The position numbers were made by a program, and so were the translations under genes. Of a stretch of DNA of 64,000 bases, positions 49,051 through 59,260 are shown one piece after another. Position 1 is the stretch's first letter. Each line of letters opens with the position of its first letter. The DNA is from CAVXXB01 sp963765585 (GTDB lineage: Bacteria > Calditrichota > Calditrichia > JAJRVZ01): contig CAVXXB010000006.1 of NCBI GenBank assembly GCA_963765585.1, forward strand, positions 75,621 to 139,620, in the 5' to 3' direction. The notes below the pieces were generated by a model that ran no database searches, was not told the origin of the DNA, and worked only from the letters and a program-made list of their open reading frames with translations.

Positions 49051-50611
49051 ATGACTGAATTAATCCCTCCTAAAAATGAAGTTAAAGAATTAAAAAACCG
49101 GCTTGATGATTTCGAACGATTATTCCTAATAATCAGATCGGTATCATCTTCTTTACAGGTTAAAGACGTACTCAAGATGATCATTTCTGAAGCCATCAGT
49201 TTATGTCATGCTGATCAGGGATCGATTATCCTGTTTGATCCGGATAAAGAGAAGTTAACCCGAACATTAATCCGGGGCGCGGATGCCGTAAAATCCCAAA
49301 TTGATTCTACACTCAATAATCTGCTGGCTGGATGGGTTTATGACAATGGTAAAAGTTTGCAAACTAATGATCTCACCGGTGTGTTTGGAGAAAAAATCAT
49401 TAAACAAAAGTATCGAAACATCATCTCAGTAGTAAGTATACCTATAATAAATACAGATAAAATTCTTGGAGTTATCAATCTGATCTCACTCAGCAAAAAA
49501 GTTTATTTTCAAATTCAGAGAAGTTGAGCTAATGGAGCTGTTGGCTACACAATGTGTTCATCTTATCATCAATGCCCGATTACATGAATTATTGTTTGAA
49601 GAGACAAACCGCCTACGTAGGGAATTAGATAAGGCTTATGCCTTTAGAGAAGTTATCGGCAACAGTCCAAAGTTGCAGGATGTTTTTTCATTGCTTGAGA
49701 GGATCATCCCCACTGATGCACGAGTTATGATTGAAGGAGAGAGCGGGACCGGTAAAGAATTAATCGCCAAAATTCTCCACTACAACGGACCTCACAAAGC
49801 AGGCCCCTTTGTTGCCGTCGATTGCGGTGCATTTCCGGAAAATCTTCTGGAAAGCGAATTATTCGGTTATGTTAAAGGTGCCTTCACCGGTGCTTCACGA
49901 GACAAACCGGGCCTTTTTGAGGAAGCACATAACGGCACTCTGTTCCTTGATGAGATTACCAATATGCCGACCAGCATACAAAGCAAACTATTGCGGGTTC
50001 TTCAGGAAGGTGAGATCCGCCCGTTGGGCAGCACGAAGATGAAAAAAGTAAATGTCCGACTGCTTTCAGCAGCCAGTGACAATCTAAAAAACAGGGTAGA
50101 AGCCGGTACGTTCCGGGAGGATCTTTACTATCGTTTGAGTATCGTCAATGTAAATCTCCCCCCTCTAAGAGAGCGTAGTGGGGATATCCTATTATTAACC
50201 ACTCATTTCTTGAAAAAGTATGCTGAAAAATATCAAAAAAAGACGGCAAGATTAAAAACTGAGACCATCCAGATTATGGAATCATATCATTGGCCGGGTA
50301 ATATCCGCGAACTTGAAAATGTCATCGAAAGAATGATCATCCTCTCAGAACCAGAGACAGATTATGTTCCACCCAGTCTTCTACCAGAAGGAATTCTATC
50401 AAAAGCAGGAAAAATATATTCAGGGAAGACCAAAGCAGTAAATAGCCAGGCCTTAAGCGTAAAAGATAAAAAAGCGGAGTATGAAAAAGAATTGATTTTA
50501 AAATCTCTGCAAAAAAATAACTGGAATCAGACCGCAGCAGCAGAAGAACTCGGCCTGCATGAGAGCACATTAAGGTATCGGATGCGGAAGTTTGGAATAA
50601 AAAAGGACTGA
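49051..50611 (+). CDS. Sigma-54-dependent regulator with GAF domain, one +1 frameshift
   Basis: About 519 residues. The ATG at 49051 follows AGGAG at 7 bp. An N-terminal GAF sensor domain (LQVKDVLKMIISEAISLCHA, GSIILFDPDKEKLTR) is followed by the AAA+ activator domain with Walker A GESGTGKE, the sigma-54 contact loop GAFTGA and GTLFLDEI (Walker B). The C-terminal Fis-type HTH reads NNWNQTAAAEELGLHESTLR. The frame breaks near 49520; removing one A restores KKVYFQFREVELMELLATQ. It would activate RNA polymerase-sigma54 in response to a signal sensed by GAF. Target unknown; tandem palindromes lie upstream. Confidence 0.9.
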
Positions 50612-50676
50612 CCTACCCCTAAATCCCCTCCCTCCATCCCGCAAATCGGGATGTAAGGAGGGGACCATGGGGGGAG

Positions 50677-52917
50677 TCAAGCATCAAATTTTTCCCATTC
50701 ATGTTTTACCCGTTTCATCAGTTTTTTAAATTGCTCTTCACCACGAATTGCGTCCAGAATCGGATCCAGCGCAGACATAAGCGGATAATTGATAAATCCC
50801 TGATGGACCGCCTGTTCAAGAAGATCTAAAGCCGCATTCTGCATACCGGCAACGACATACATCACAGATGTAAAATAAGTGATTTGCGTATCAGTTCTAA
50901 CGGTTTTCTCATAATCTCCGGTGACTAATTTCTTTATTTTATTGACATCTTTCTTTACTGCGTATTTAATGAGGAGACTTGATTTTGTAAAAGTATCAGG
51001 CCAATCGGAATGAACATGTTCATCAATCATCATGGTTGCTTCTTCTAATCTGCCAGCATATACTAAAGCTAAGGCGTAAAAGTAAACAGCTGCCGGATTT
51101 TGTGGTTCAAAGTGCAACCAGTCATAAATACCTTTAACAGCCTGCTCACCATCCCCTTCATATAAGGCAAGCACGCCAGGTGCTGCGCGGCTCATGGGTG
51201 TGAGCGGATCAATTTGTGTCAAGTTTTGTATTAGTGCACGGGCCTCATCTAACTTTCCCAAATTACAAAGAGAAACACCTAGCCATGCAATCGCATGAAT
51301 ATCACCGGGATTAATAGACAGTGTCTGCCTGAGATGTGTGATTGTCTTGTAAGCATTACCGCCAATAGTTTCGCTAAGTAAACCTAGGGTCAGATACGCT
51401 TCGGATGACTCCGGATCGAGTTCTAATGCCTTTTGTGCATAGTCTTCGGCTTTTGCAATATTTGACTCCATTTCAAATCCCAGGTTTACATACTGGGTAT
51501 GAACATAGCCCATTCCGGCATAGAGCATTGCATTCTCACCTATAATATCCAGGCCATTCTGCAGATAACCGATAGCACGCTCCAGTGCGTCAGGATTAAA
51601 CAGCCAGCCTTCCTGACGGGCACGCAGATAACACTCGTAGGCCTGAATATTCTTGATCGGTCTCTTGGCCAGTTTTTTCTCCTCTTCCGGACTTAAGGTC
51701 AACTGCAGCGCATCGACAATTGAGCGGGAGACCTTTTCCTGAATATCAAAAACATCCTCCAATGTACCACTGTATTTTTCCGCCCAGATATGTGTGTCGT
51801 TTTTTGTGTCAATCAACTGGGCATGAATACGGAGTTTATCAGCGGATTTTCGCACACTGCCTTCCAGGGCATATTGTACATTAAGTTCTTTACCAATCTC
51901 CTTCACTTTTTTTTCCGTATCCTTAAAGGTCATAGCCGAACTGCGTGATATCACCAGAAGATTTTTCACTTTTGACAAATCGGTAATGATTTCTTCAGTT
52001 AACCCATCGCTGAAATACTCATTCTCTTTCTTCTCACTAAAATCTTTAAAAGGCAGAACCACAATCGAGTTTTCCATGGCCGGCAGGTTGACATCCGGCG
52101 CCGATTTCGCCTGCAGATCTTTAACCAGTTCACCAACATGTTGATAGCGTTCATCCAAATCTTTTATCAGCGCTTTAAATATCACTTTTTCGATATAATC
52201 AGGAACATCCTTACGATATGAGGTGGGTGGCTTTGGATCCTTATTCAGGATGGCATACATCATCGCCTGTTCATTATCCCCTTGAAAGGGAGGGCATCCG
52301 CAAAGCATTTCATACAAAATAACGCCCAAAGACCAGATATCAGTTCGCTGGTCGACTTTTTCACCGCTGGCCTGTTCCGGAGACATGTAAACAGTTGTAC
52401 CAAGCATGGTTCCGGTTCTGGTCAGGGTGGTGTGCCCGGACAATTTAGCCAGACCAAAATCTAGAATTTTCACCACCCCATCGGTGGTGATCATGATATT
52501 TGCCGGTTTGATGTCACGGTGGATGATGCCTTTTTCATGGGCTTTTGAGAGTCCGGCTGCTGTTTGAATTGTGATATTAATCGCCTCACTGGTATCCAGA
52601 GGGCCATGGGATATTTTTTGATTTAAGGTTTCACCTTCATAAAATCCCATAGCAATAAACATCTCATCATCTTCAGATGTACCGATTTCATGTATGGTAC
52701 AAATATTGGAATGATCTAATGACGAGGCGGATTGTGCTTCAGTTATAAATCTTTTTCTGGTTTCTTTATTGACCGTGAGTTGAGGCGGGAGAAACTTTAG
52801 TGCGACGGCGCGTTTTAAATTGATATCCTCTGCTTTATAAACAATAGCCATTCCGCCGGAGCCAATTTTTTCCAGAATGCGATAATGGGAAATTGTCTTA
52901 CCAATTTCAACAGGCAT
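50677..52917 (-). CDS. Ser/Thr protein kinase with TolB-like domain and TPR repeats
   Basis: A 746-residue intact protein. The Hanks-type kinase domain (about 12-270) has glycine loop GSGGMAIVYKAE, Lys41, catalytic HRDIKPAN at 133-140 and DFG at 153-155, all intact. Next a TolB/FlgO-like domain (SIVVLPFKDFSEKKENEYFS, GLTEEIITDLSKV, VQYALEGSVRKSADKLRIHA), then TPR repeats to the C-terminus. No membrane helix is evident. This layout, known from adenylate cyclase-like and kinase proteins of many environmental phyla, suggests a cytoplasmic signalling hub. Convergent with the NtrC-type gene. Confidence 0.92.
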   Translation of the reverse strand: MPVEIGKTISHYRILEKIGSGGMAIVYKAEDINLKRAVALKFLPPQLTVNKETRKRFITEAQSASSLDHSNICTIHEIGTSEDDEMFIAMGFYEGETLNQKISHGPLDTSEAINITIQTAAGLSKAHEKGIIHRDIKPANIMITTDGVVKILDFGLAKLSGHTTLTRTGTMLGTTVYMSPEQASGEKVDQRTDIWSLGVILYEMLCGCPPFQGDNEQAMMYAILNKDPKPPTSYRKDVPDYIEKVIFKALIKDLDERYQHVGELVKDLQAKSAPDVNLPAMENSIVVLPFKDFSEKKENEYFSDGLTEEIITDLSKVKNLLVISRSSAMTFKDTEKKVKEIGKELNVQYALEGSVRKSADKLRIHAQLIDTKNDTHIWAEKYSGTLEDVFDIQEKVSRSIVDALQLTLSPEEEKKLAKRPIKNIQAYECYLRARQEGWLFNPDALERAIGYLQNGLDIIGENAMLYAGMGYVHTQYVNLGFEMESNIAKAEDYAQKALELDPESSEAYLTLGLLSETIGGNAYKTITHLRQTLSINPGDIHAIAWLGVSLCNLGKLDEARALIQNLTQIDPLTPMSRAAPGVLALYEGDGEQAVKGIYDWLHFEPQNPAAVYFYALALVYAGRLEEATMMIDEHVHSDWPDTFTKSSLLIKYAVKKDVNKIKKLVTGDYEKTVRTDTQITYFTSVMYVVAGMQNAALDLLEQAVHQGFINYPLMSALDPILDAIRGEEQFKKLMKRVKHEWEKFDA

Positions 52918-53113
52918 TTCTGATCTCTATTAATGTTCAAGCAGGGTTAGAAGTCAAGATTCTAAACAAGATAACCCTTTATAAGCAGCATTTCCAGAAA
53001 AAACTTTACCATTTCCATAAGAAGGATATTACATCTCAAGCAGACAATACATCCACCGTACTATTTACTGCGGATCGGCTACCGATTGACTATAGGATTT
53101 GAATTCCTGTTGA

Positions 53114-54139
53114 TTAAAATCCTATTCCCTTGGCCTCCAGACGAATTCGCAGCAGGTACATGTCGGCGGTGATGTACAATGTTGAGCCATCATCGCCAAA
53201 AGTGCAGTTGGACGTTGCCTGGGTCGTCTCCAGGGTACCAAGGTGCGTGCCGTTTGGCGCAATTATCAAAACACCACCCGGACCAGTCGCATACATATTG
53301 CCTTTCTGGTCAACGGTCATCCCGTCACCCCATGATTCAAAAAAGACACGGCCGTTTGCCAAATTTCCATTCTCCAGCACATCATAGGCCATGATGACCG
53401 CCTGATTCCTGTCCGAATTGGCCACATACAGCGTTTTCTCATCAGGTGAAAAGGCAATGCCGTTGGGTCGCGATAATTCAGCGGTAAGCAGCGTAACCGA
53501 TCCATCTGTGGAAAGACGATACACACCCTGAAAATCCAGTTCTTTATCGGGATCTTCCATACCTTTTTCCAAACCATAGGGCGGATCGGTGAAGTAGATA
53601 TCCCCGTTACTTTTCATGGCCAGATCATTCGGCGAATTAAACCGTTTTCCTTCGAACTTATCAGCAAGGGTTTTAAAGTGTGCCTCAGGGGCATCCCAGG
53701 GAGCCTCCAGTTGGGCAATGCGACGATCTCCGTGCTGAGCCAGGATTAGTTGCCCTTTGCCGTTGACAACCAGACCATTTGAGCCGCCTTCACCTTCTCT
53801 CGGAGTTGAGCCTGTATATCCCGATGGTTTTAGCCAGACTGAGGCTTTCTCTCCTTTTTTCCAGCAATAAATGGCATTTCTGGGAATATCCGAATAAAGT
53901 ACAGATTGAAGGGCAGGAACCCACACGGGACCTTCTGTCCATTCATGACCCTCCGCGAGTATCTCAAGTACCGCATCCGGCGCCACCAGTTCATCGATGC
54001 CCGGATCGAGCTGTTTAATGCTCCCGATGGTCTTAATCTCATTTAGACCGATTTCTTCAACTTGTGAGTCCCGGTTCGTACAGGATGAAATACACACAAT
54101 TAAAAGTACTACTGATAGATATCTGACTATTTTCATCAT
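53114..54139 (-). CDS. SMP-30/gluconolactonase-family lipoprotein
   Basis: About 341 residues. A lipoprotein signal has ISSC as lipobox. GHEWTEGPVWVPALQSVLYS, PREGEGGSNGLVVNGKG, KRFNSPNDLAMKSNGDIYFT and SRPNGIAFSPDEKTLYVANS supply the conserved metal-binding Glu, Asn and Asp positions of six-bladed SMP-30/gluconolactonase propellers. It probably hydrolyses a sugar lactone at the outer membrane or periplasm. ATG at 54139 follows GGAGATC; the frame also extends one TTG upstream. Confidence 0.9.
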   Translation of the reverse strand: MMKIVRYLSVVLLIVCISSCTNRDSQVEEIGLNEIKTIGSIKQLDPGIDELVAPDAVLEILAEGHEWTEGPVWVPALQSVLYSDIPRNAIYCWKKGEKASVWLKPSGYTGSTPREGEGGSNGLVVNGKGQLILAQHGDRRIAQLEAPWDAPEAHFKTLADKFEGKRFNSPNDLAMKSNGDIYFTDPPYGLEKGMEDPDKELDFQGVYRLSTDGSVTLLTAELSRPNGIAFSPDEKTLYVANSDRNQAVIMAYDVLENGNLANGRVFFESWGDGMTVDQKGNMYATGPGGVLIIAPNGTHLGTLETTQATSNCTFGDDGSTLYITADMYLLRIRLEAKGIGF

Positions 54140-54510
54140 CAAAGATCTCCTTTTCTCATTTTATCTAATTCAAATTCTTCCATAAAATTTCACGACCCAA
54201 ATATGCGGCATTCACAATGAATAAGCCAAAATGTTGATCACCATTTACAATATCACTTGCCTGATTAATTTACAAAATTTACCACCAAGACTCTAAGACA
54301 CGAAGAAAAAAGGACGATAAGAATTATACTAAATAAATTGTATTGCCCTGACCATGTGTTTACATGTTTTTAACCGCAAAGTTCGCAGAGGAGACGCTAA
54401 GTACGCAAATCAAATAATTATATCCTATAATCCTGTCCCAAAGGGATCCCGTTGGGATTATCCCGTCTAAAAAACACATTTAGTAAGCAGGAGAGACTTA
54501 CGTTATCGCA
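54140..54510. other. Intergenic spacer with repeat arms
   Basis: No gene. Arms of the dispersed family occur at about 54283 (ACCACCAAGACTCTAAGACA) and 54370 (TTAACCGCAAAGTTCGCAGA followed by ACGCAAAT). Confidence 0.55.
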
Positions 54511-55170
54511 TCACTCCCAGAGAAGAATCTCCTGCTCTCCCCGGGGAGAAATTTTGTACACACCCTGCGACTCCCTCTCAAACCAGCCGTATACGTTTCT
54601 GTAAAGGATCGCCCGGGCATCAGGTTCGCTGAGATTTTTGGCTATATGAGAGGCCTTTGTCGGCCCGTTCTCCTGCAGGAACCGGCCAATTGACAGGGCT
54701 CTCTGCCGGTAGGCTGTCATAATGCCTTTTCTCATGTTCGATCCTCCCGGATTCGGGTCGCCTACCCGCCGGACGAACTCACCGAGCAAACGCTCCCGGC
54801 GCGGCTTTGATTTCCGGGGACGATACTCACCGGGATCGAGAAGTACTTCCACACTGCCCGTTACAAGTCTGGGATCTACAACCACCAGCCCCAGGCCAAG
54901 CATTCTGAGCAGTTTGATGATCTGCTTCCGTCGTCTTTTTAGAGCACCACATTGTCTGGGAACGCCAATATACACCTTCGAAGTGAGATTAAGTCTGTCT
55001 ACGGCTTGCAGGATGACTTCAAGATTGAGAGAGAGTTTGAGTTCAACAACAACCGGATCTTCCTTACCGCGTATGGCGACAATATCACAGTTGTGAATCT
55101 CGCCCTTTACTTCATAATTTTGAGATTCCAGGAATTGTTTTATGGGTAGATAGAGATCCGCTTCTCTCAT
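54511..55170 (-). CDS. DUF2161 family PD-(D/E)XK-type putative phosphodiesterase
   Basis: A 219-residue protein. HNCDIVAIRGKEDPVVVELK gives the D...ExK pattern of the PD-(D/E)XK fold at about residues 29-45. RQCGALKRRRKQIIKLLRML and LGLVVVDPRLVTGSVEVLLD are DUF2161 blocks, and the C-terminal part looks like a winged helix (GPTKASHIAKNLSEPDARAI). It is clearly more GC-rich and Arg-rich than its neighbours, pointing to horizontal acquisition. Substrate unknown. Confidence 0.85.
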   Translation of the reverse strand: MREADLYLPIKQFLESQNYEVKGEIHNCDIVAIRGKEDPVVVELKLSLNLEVILQAVDRLNLTSKVYIGVPRQCGALKRRRKQIIKLLRMLGLGLVVVDPRLVTGSVEVLLDPGEYRPRKSKPRRERLLGEFVRRVGDPNPGGSNMRKGIMTAYRQRALSIGRFLQENGPTKASHIAKNLSEPDARAILYRNVYGWFERESQGVYKISPRGEQEILLWE

Positions 55171-55562
55171 TTATTCTTTCGGCACCTCACGGTTAAAATT
55201 AAGATGATATAATCCTGTCAGAATTGCTTTTAAATGCAAAATGTTTCAATTCAGTCCAAATTTAAATCGGAAATTAGTAAATTTCACCAAAAATGATGAT
55301 AAATCTTATTCCTATCTTACTAAATTAGTAATTAGTTATTTGTAATTGGGAACTGGGGAATCAGTTGGCAGTAGGCCGTAGACGGTTAGCGAAACTACCA
55401 GTTGTAAGGAACGGTCTAAGACCGTTCCGGGTCTCAAAATGATAACTTATCTGTCATTACGAGGAGTCCTCCAACAAAGGACGACGAAGTAATCCCGTTC
55501 TCCGACTTTGATTGCAGATATAAATTCTTGATTATCCTGATTTAATTCTTAAATTGTCCGAT

Positions 55563-55647
55563 GTCCGTGGGGGTGTTTCACAAAAGGTGGAACTGAGAAA
55601 AAACCCTTCGAACCTGATCTGGATTATGCCAGCGTAGGGAAACGGTA
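55563..55647 (+). ncRNA. TPP riboswitch (THI element)
   Basis: Conserved landmarks in order: GGGGGTG, CTGAGA at 55593-55598, ACCCTTCGAACCTGATCTGG, and ATGCCAGCGTAGGGAA. P1 is closed by CCGT (55565-55568) and ACGG (55642-55645). It senses thiamine pyrophosphate and lies upstream of the TonB receptor gene, with a terminator between. Confidence 0.95.
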
Positions 55648-55672
55648 AAATATATCAGGAATCTCCCATTGT

Positions 55673-55706
55673 AACCGTTTTCTTCAGTCTGGAAAACGGT
55701 TTTTTT
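55673..55706 (+). terminator. Riboswitch expression-platform terminator
   Basis: AACCGTTTTC pairs with GAAAACGGTT (10 bp stem, 9 nt loop) followed by a T run. The 5' arm can instead pair with GAAACGGT (55639-55646) from the riboswitch P1 region, giving a mutually exclusive antiterminator. TPP binding should thus stop transcription. Confidence 0.88.
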
Positions 55707-55725
55707 ATTTGTCGGGAGAGTTTCC

Positions 55726-58272
55726 ATGATATCCAATTATTCATATCGCCTGTATATTTTTTCTTTTGTCTTTTATCTTCTGTCTTCCCTCTCCGCCCAG
55801 GAACTGGTACTGGTAAAGGGCACTGTTTTCGATGCGCAAACAAAAGAACCATTGGCCGGCGCCAATTTACTCATCGAATCACTAGATCGTGGCAGCACTT
55901 CTGATATATCCGGACATTTTTTATTTTCTGATATTCCGCACGGTGACTATATCATAAGCGCCAGTTTTATAGGATATAAGGTTAATAAACAGAAACTGAA
56001 TATAAAAGATACTTCACAGATTACCATGCGGATTGAGTTAACTCCGACAATTCTTGAAGGTCAATCGATTGAGGTGACCGCAACCAGAGCAGCGGATGGG
56101 AGAACACCGGTTACCTTTACCAATATAACGCAAAAAGAGCTGAGTGAACAATATACCGCCAGTGATATCCCAATTCTACTCGATCAACTACCCAATGTTT
56201 ACTCCTATTCACTTACCGGTGATAATCTCGGTTACTCGTTTTTAAAAATCCGCGGCTTTGATCAATCACGGGTAGGTGTAATGGTCAATGATATTCCGCT
56301 GAATGATCCTGAGGACCAACAGGTGTATTGGGTTGACCACCCGGATCTGGCCGAAAGTGTTCAGGATATCCAGGTTCAGCGCGGTGTGGGCAGCAGTATG
56401 TATGGAACTTCCACTTTTGGCGGCTCGGTTAATATCCGGACAAAAAACTATAGTTCGGAGCGGATAGCCAGAATCACACTGGGCGGCGGTAGCTTTAATA
56501 CACGAAAAGTGCTGGCCGAGTATAAGTCGGGTCTGATTGCCAACAGTTATGGCTTTTATGGACGATTTTCAAGAATACTCAGTGACGGCTACCGGCGGAA
56601 TTCTTCATCCGATTTGCTGGCATTTTTTCTGGGCATCGAACGCTATGACCGGAATATGGTTACACGGCTTAATATTATCAATGGCGTTGAGCGAACTCAC
56701 CCCGACTGGGATGGTGTACCACAGGATATTCTGAAGTCGGACCGGCGCTGGAAGAAAGAAACTTATGAAAACGCGGTTGATAATTTCACGCAGCCGGTAT
56801 TTCAGCTGATCAATGACTGGCAGATATCAAATGAGGTTAATTTAAATAATTCCTTTTTTCTGGTGCATGGTGAAGGCTATTATGAAAATTTAAAAATCAA
56901 TGCGAATCTCATGGATTACGGCATGAGCGAGTTTGAAACTATTGATAAAACTCTTTTTGACGCCGATTCACTCGACTATTACCGGACTGTCGGTGACAGC
57001 GTCCTGTATCAGAATGAAAATGGTAATTATATTGTAAGAAAGACGGATTTAACCCGGCAAAAATATGTGGACAAAAATCAATATGGCTGGATCGGCAGAG
57101 TAACCTGGGATATGGATAATGCACTGCTAACTTTTGGATCTTCATTGTATTATTTTAAGAGCGATCATCATGGCCAGGTTCTCTGGGCCAAGAATATCCC
57201 ATCCATCTACGATCCCGAAAGAAAATATTATAAGTATAATGGTGAAAAAACCAACCTGTCTTTATATCTGAACTATCTTCAGGACATCACTCCCGACATC
57301 GTATTGATGGCAAATATTCTCTATGAACATAAAATATATAATTTCAAACAAAATGAAACTGCATTATTTAGTGGCGCATATCTGAACCGCTATGAGGTGG
57401 TACATGATTTTATCAGCCCGCGGCTGGGAATACAATATCACCTGAGTAAAAACTGGAGTATTTTTGGAAACGTTTCACAGGCACGGCGCGAACCGGCTGA
57501 TCATGAATTATTTGATACCTGGACCGGGCCCGATGACCTGGGTGCCAGCCCGCTGTTTAATCAAAGTGATACCATTCGATCAAATGGCAATATTGAATAT
57601 GTTCGCTGGGATGATCCGTATGTGCAACCGGAAACGGTTATCGACTATGAGGCCGGGATCTCTTATACTGATGATCGTGTTGCAGTGAAACTGAATTTAT
57701 ACCATATGGATTTTTCCAATGAAATCGTTCCATTGGGTGGTATTGATAAAGACGGCGTTCCGGTCAAAGGTAATGCCGATAAAACGATTCATCAGGGAGT
57801 CGAAATTTCTGCCATGTATCAGCCTGTTGAGTATTTTAAGATTGACGGGAATTTTGCATACAGTAAAAACAGATATGACCGGTTTCTGCAACAAAATTAC
57901 AGCGGCGGAACGGATGATCTGAGTGGGAATTCAATTGCCGGCTTCCCGGATATGATCTCCAATTTGCGAATGACCGGGTATTGGCATAATTTGAGAACCT
58001 CCCTGGCCATGAAACATGTTGGCAAACAATATCTGGATAACACACAAAATGAAAACCGGGTTATTGATCCGTTTTTACGTTTTGATCTGATGTTGGAATA
58101 CCGGTTTTATCACCTGGCATTCTTTCCCGAGATTCGTTTTCTGTTACAGATTACTAATCTGCTAAACGAAGAATATGAAACGGCCGGCTATTATGATAGC
58201 TGGGCAGGAATGGCGTATCTATATCCGGCTGCGACGCGAAACTTTTACTTTTCGGTGGGTTTTGGGTTATAA
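55726..58272 (+). CDS. TPP-regulated TonB-dependent receptor, probable thiamine uptake
   Basis: An 848-residue intact outer-membrane receptor. A signal peptide ending at LSAQ is followed by a carboxypeptidase-regulatory-like domain (VKGTVFDAQTKEPLAGANLL), the plug (LDQLPNVYSYSLTGDNLGYS, VQRGVGSSMYGTSTFGGSVN) and a 22-strand-type barrel ending in aromatic FYFSVGFGL. Position directly behind a TPP riboswitch and terminator indicates uptake of thiamine or a precursor. This parallels TPP-controlled outer-membrane receptors described in Bacteroidetes. The symporter gene follows after 175 bp. Confidence 0.92.
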   Translation: MISNYSYRLYIFSFVFYLLSSLSAQELVLVKGTVFDAQTKEPLAGANLLIESLDRGSTSDISGHFLFSDIPHGDYIISASFIGYKVNKQKLNIKDTSQITMRIELTPTILEGQSIEVTATRAADGRTPVTFTNITQKELSEQYTASDIPILLDQLPNVYSYSLTGDNLGYSFLKIRGFDQSRVGVMVNDIPLNDPEDQQVYWVDHPDLAESVQDIQVQRGVGSSMYGTSTFGGSVNIRTKNYSSERIARITLGGGSFNTRKVLAEYKSGLIANSYGFYGRFSRILSDGYRRNSSSDLLAFFLGIERYDRNMVTRLNIINGVERTHPDWDGVPQDILKSDRRWKKETYENAVDNFTQPVFQLINDWQISNEVNLNNSFFLVHGEGYYENLKINANLMDYGMSEFETIDKTLFDADSLDYYRTVGDSVLYQNENGNYIVRKTDLTRQKYVDKNQYGWIGRVTWDMDNALLTFGSSLYYFKSDHHGQVLWAKNIPSIYDPERKYYKYNGEKTNLSLYLNYLQDITPDIVLMANILYEHKIYNFKQNETALFSGAYLNRYEVVHDFISPRLGIQYHLSKNWSIFGNVSQARREPADHELFDTWTGPDDLGASPLFNQSDTIRSNGNIEYVRWDDPYVQPETVIDYEAGISYTDDRVAVKLNLYHMDFSNEIVPLGGIDKDGVPVKGNADKTIHQGVEISAMYQPVEYFKIDGNFAYSKNRYDRFLQQNYSGGTDDLSGNSIAGFPDMISNLRMTGYWHNLRTSLAMKHVGKQYLDNTQNENRVIDPFLRFDLMLEYRFYHLAFFPEIRFLLQITNLLNEEYETAGYYDSWAGMAYLYPAATRNFYFSVGFGL

Positions 58273-58447
58273 TTTTTTGTATCGCGAATACTTGATCTCT
58301 CGCAGACACGCAAAGGCGGAGAATTAGAGATTAGGAACTGGGAACTGGGAATTAGTAACTTCTTCTTGCCAATCGCCAATTGCCAATTACCGGTTGTCCA
58401 TTTCTAATTATTTTTCCTGAGATTTAGCATCTTATTTTGAGAAATTA

Positions 58448-59237
58448 ATGAACACTATTCATCTTAGTTACTGGGACATTCTCGCACTACTGGCTTATCT
58501 TCTGTTGTTAATTATAATAGGCTACCGTGCTGCAAAACGCACTGACAAAACCAATCAGGATGATTTTCTGCTGGGCAGTCGTTCCCTCAGTTTGCCGGCG
58601 TTTATTGCCACCCTGGTAACCAGCTGGTACGGCGGTATTTTGGGCATTGGCGAATTTACCTATCTATACGGAGTTTCGACCTGGATCGTTTTTGGTCTGC
58701 CCTATTACATCTTCGCAGGTGTTTTTGCCATTCTGATTGCCGGAAAGGTTCGCGCGGCCGGCAGGTTTACCATTGCGGATATTTTTTACGAGCGCCATGA
58801 CCGGCGGGTGGGTTTCCTTGCCGGAATATTTCTGCTGTTTATGACCACGCCGGCGCCTTACATTCTTATGGTCGCTCTCTTGCTGGAACTTATCCTGGGC
58901 TGGTCTTTTATAATATGTCTGATTGTAGGTACGGTTTTTTCTGTTTTCTATGTCTATTTTGGCGGATTCCGATCGGTTGTACAAACCGATAAACTGCAGT
59001 TTGTTTTGATATTCAGTGGATTTTTTATTTTTCTGCTTTTTCTGATTGATCAATACGGCGGAATACAGTTTATCACAAGCAATTTATCCCAGGATCATTT
59101 ATCTCCGACCGGTGGTAATTCGGTACAATATATCATGGTCTGGTTTTTTCTGGCCAGCTGGACCTTTATCGATCCCGGTTTTCATCAGCGGTGTTCTGCA
59201 GCCAAATCATTGCAGACCGCCCGGCAAGGCATTTATA
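58448..59237 (+). CDS. Sodium:solute symporter (SSS family), cut at the chimeric border
   Basis: The first 260 or so residues of an SSS/SLC5-type transporter with about seven helices: YWDILALLAYLLLLIIIGYR, DFLLGSRSLSLPAFIATLVT, SWYGGILGIGEF and FIDPGFHQRCSAAKSLQTAR. The protein should continue for about 200 residues, but after QTARQGI the reading frame enters unrelated sequence and stops at 59317. Being downstream of a TPP-controlled receptor in the same direction, it is a candidate inner-membrane thiamine or precursor transporter. That is inference. Confidence 0.85.
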
Positions 59238-59260
59238 AGGTTTCATCTGGATCGTGCGTG
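59225..59260. other. Probable assembly junction between two genomes
   Basis: Left of here are FCB-type genes; right of here are a lipoprotein, csiV and mfd of a gammaproteobacterium. The symporter loses homology within this interval and an opposite-strand gene begins at the same place. The exact base cannot be fixed from the sequence alone. Confidence 0.8.
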
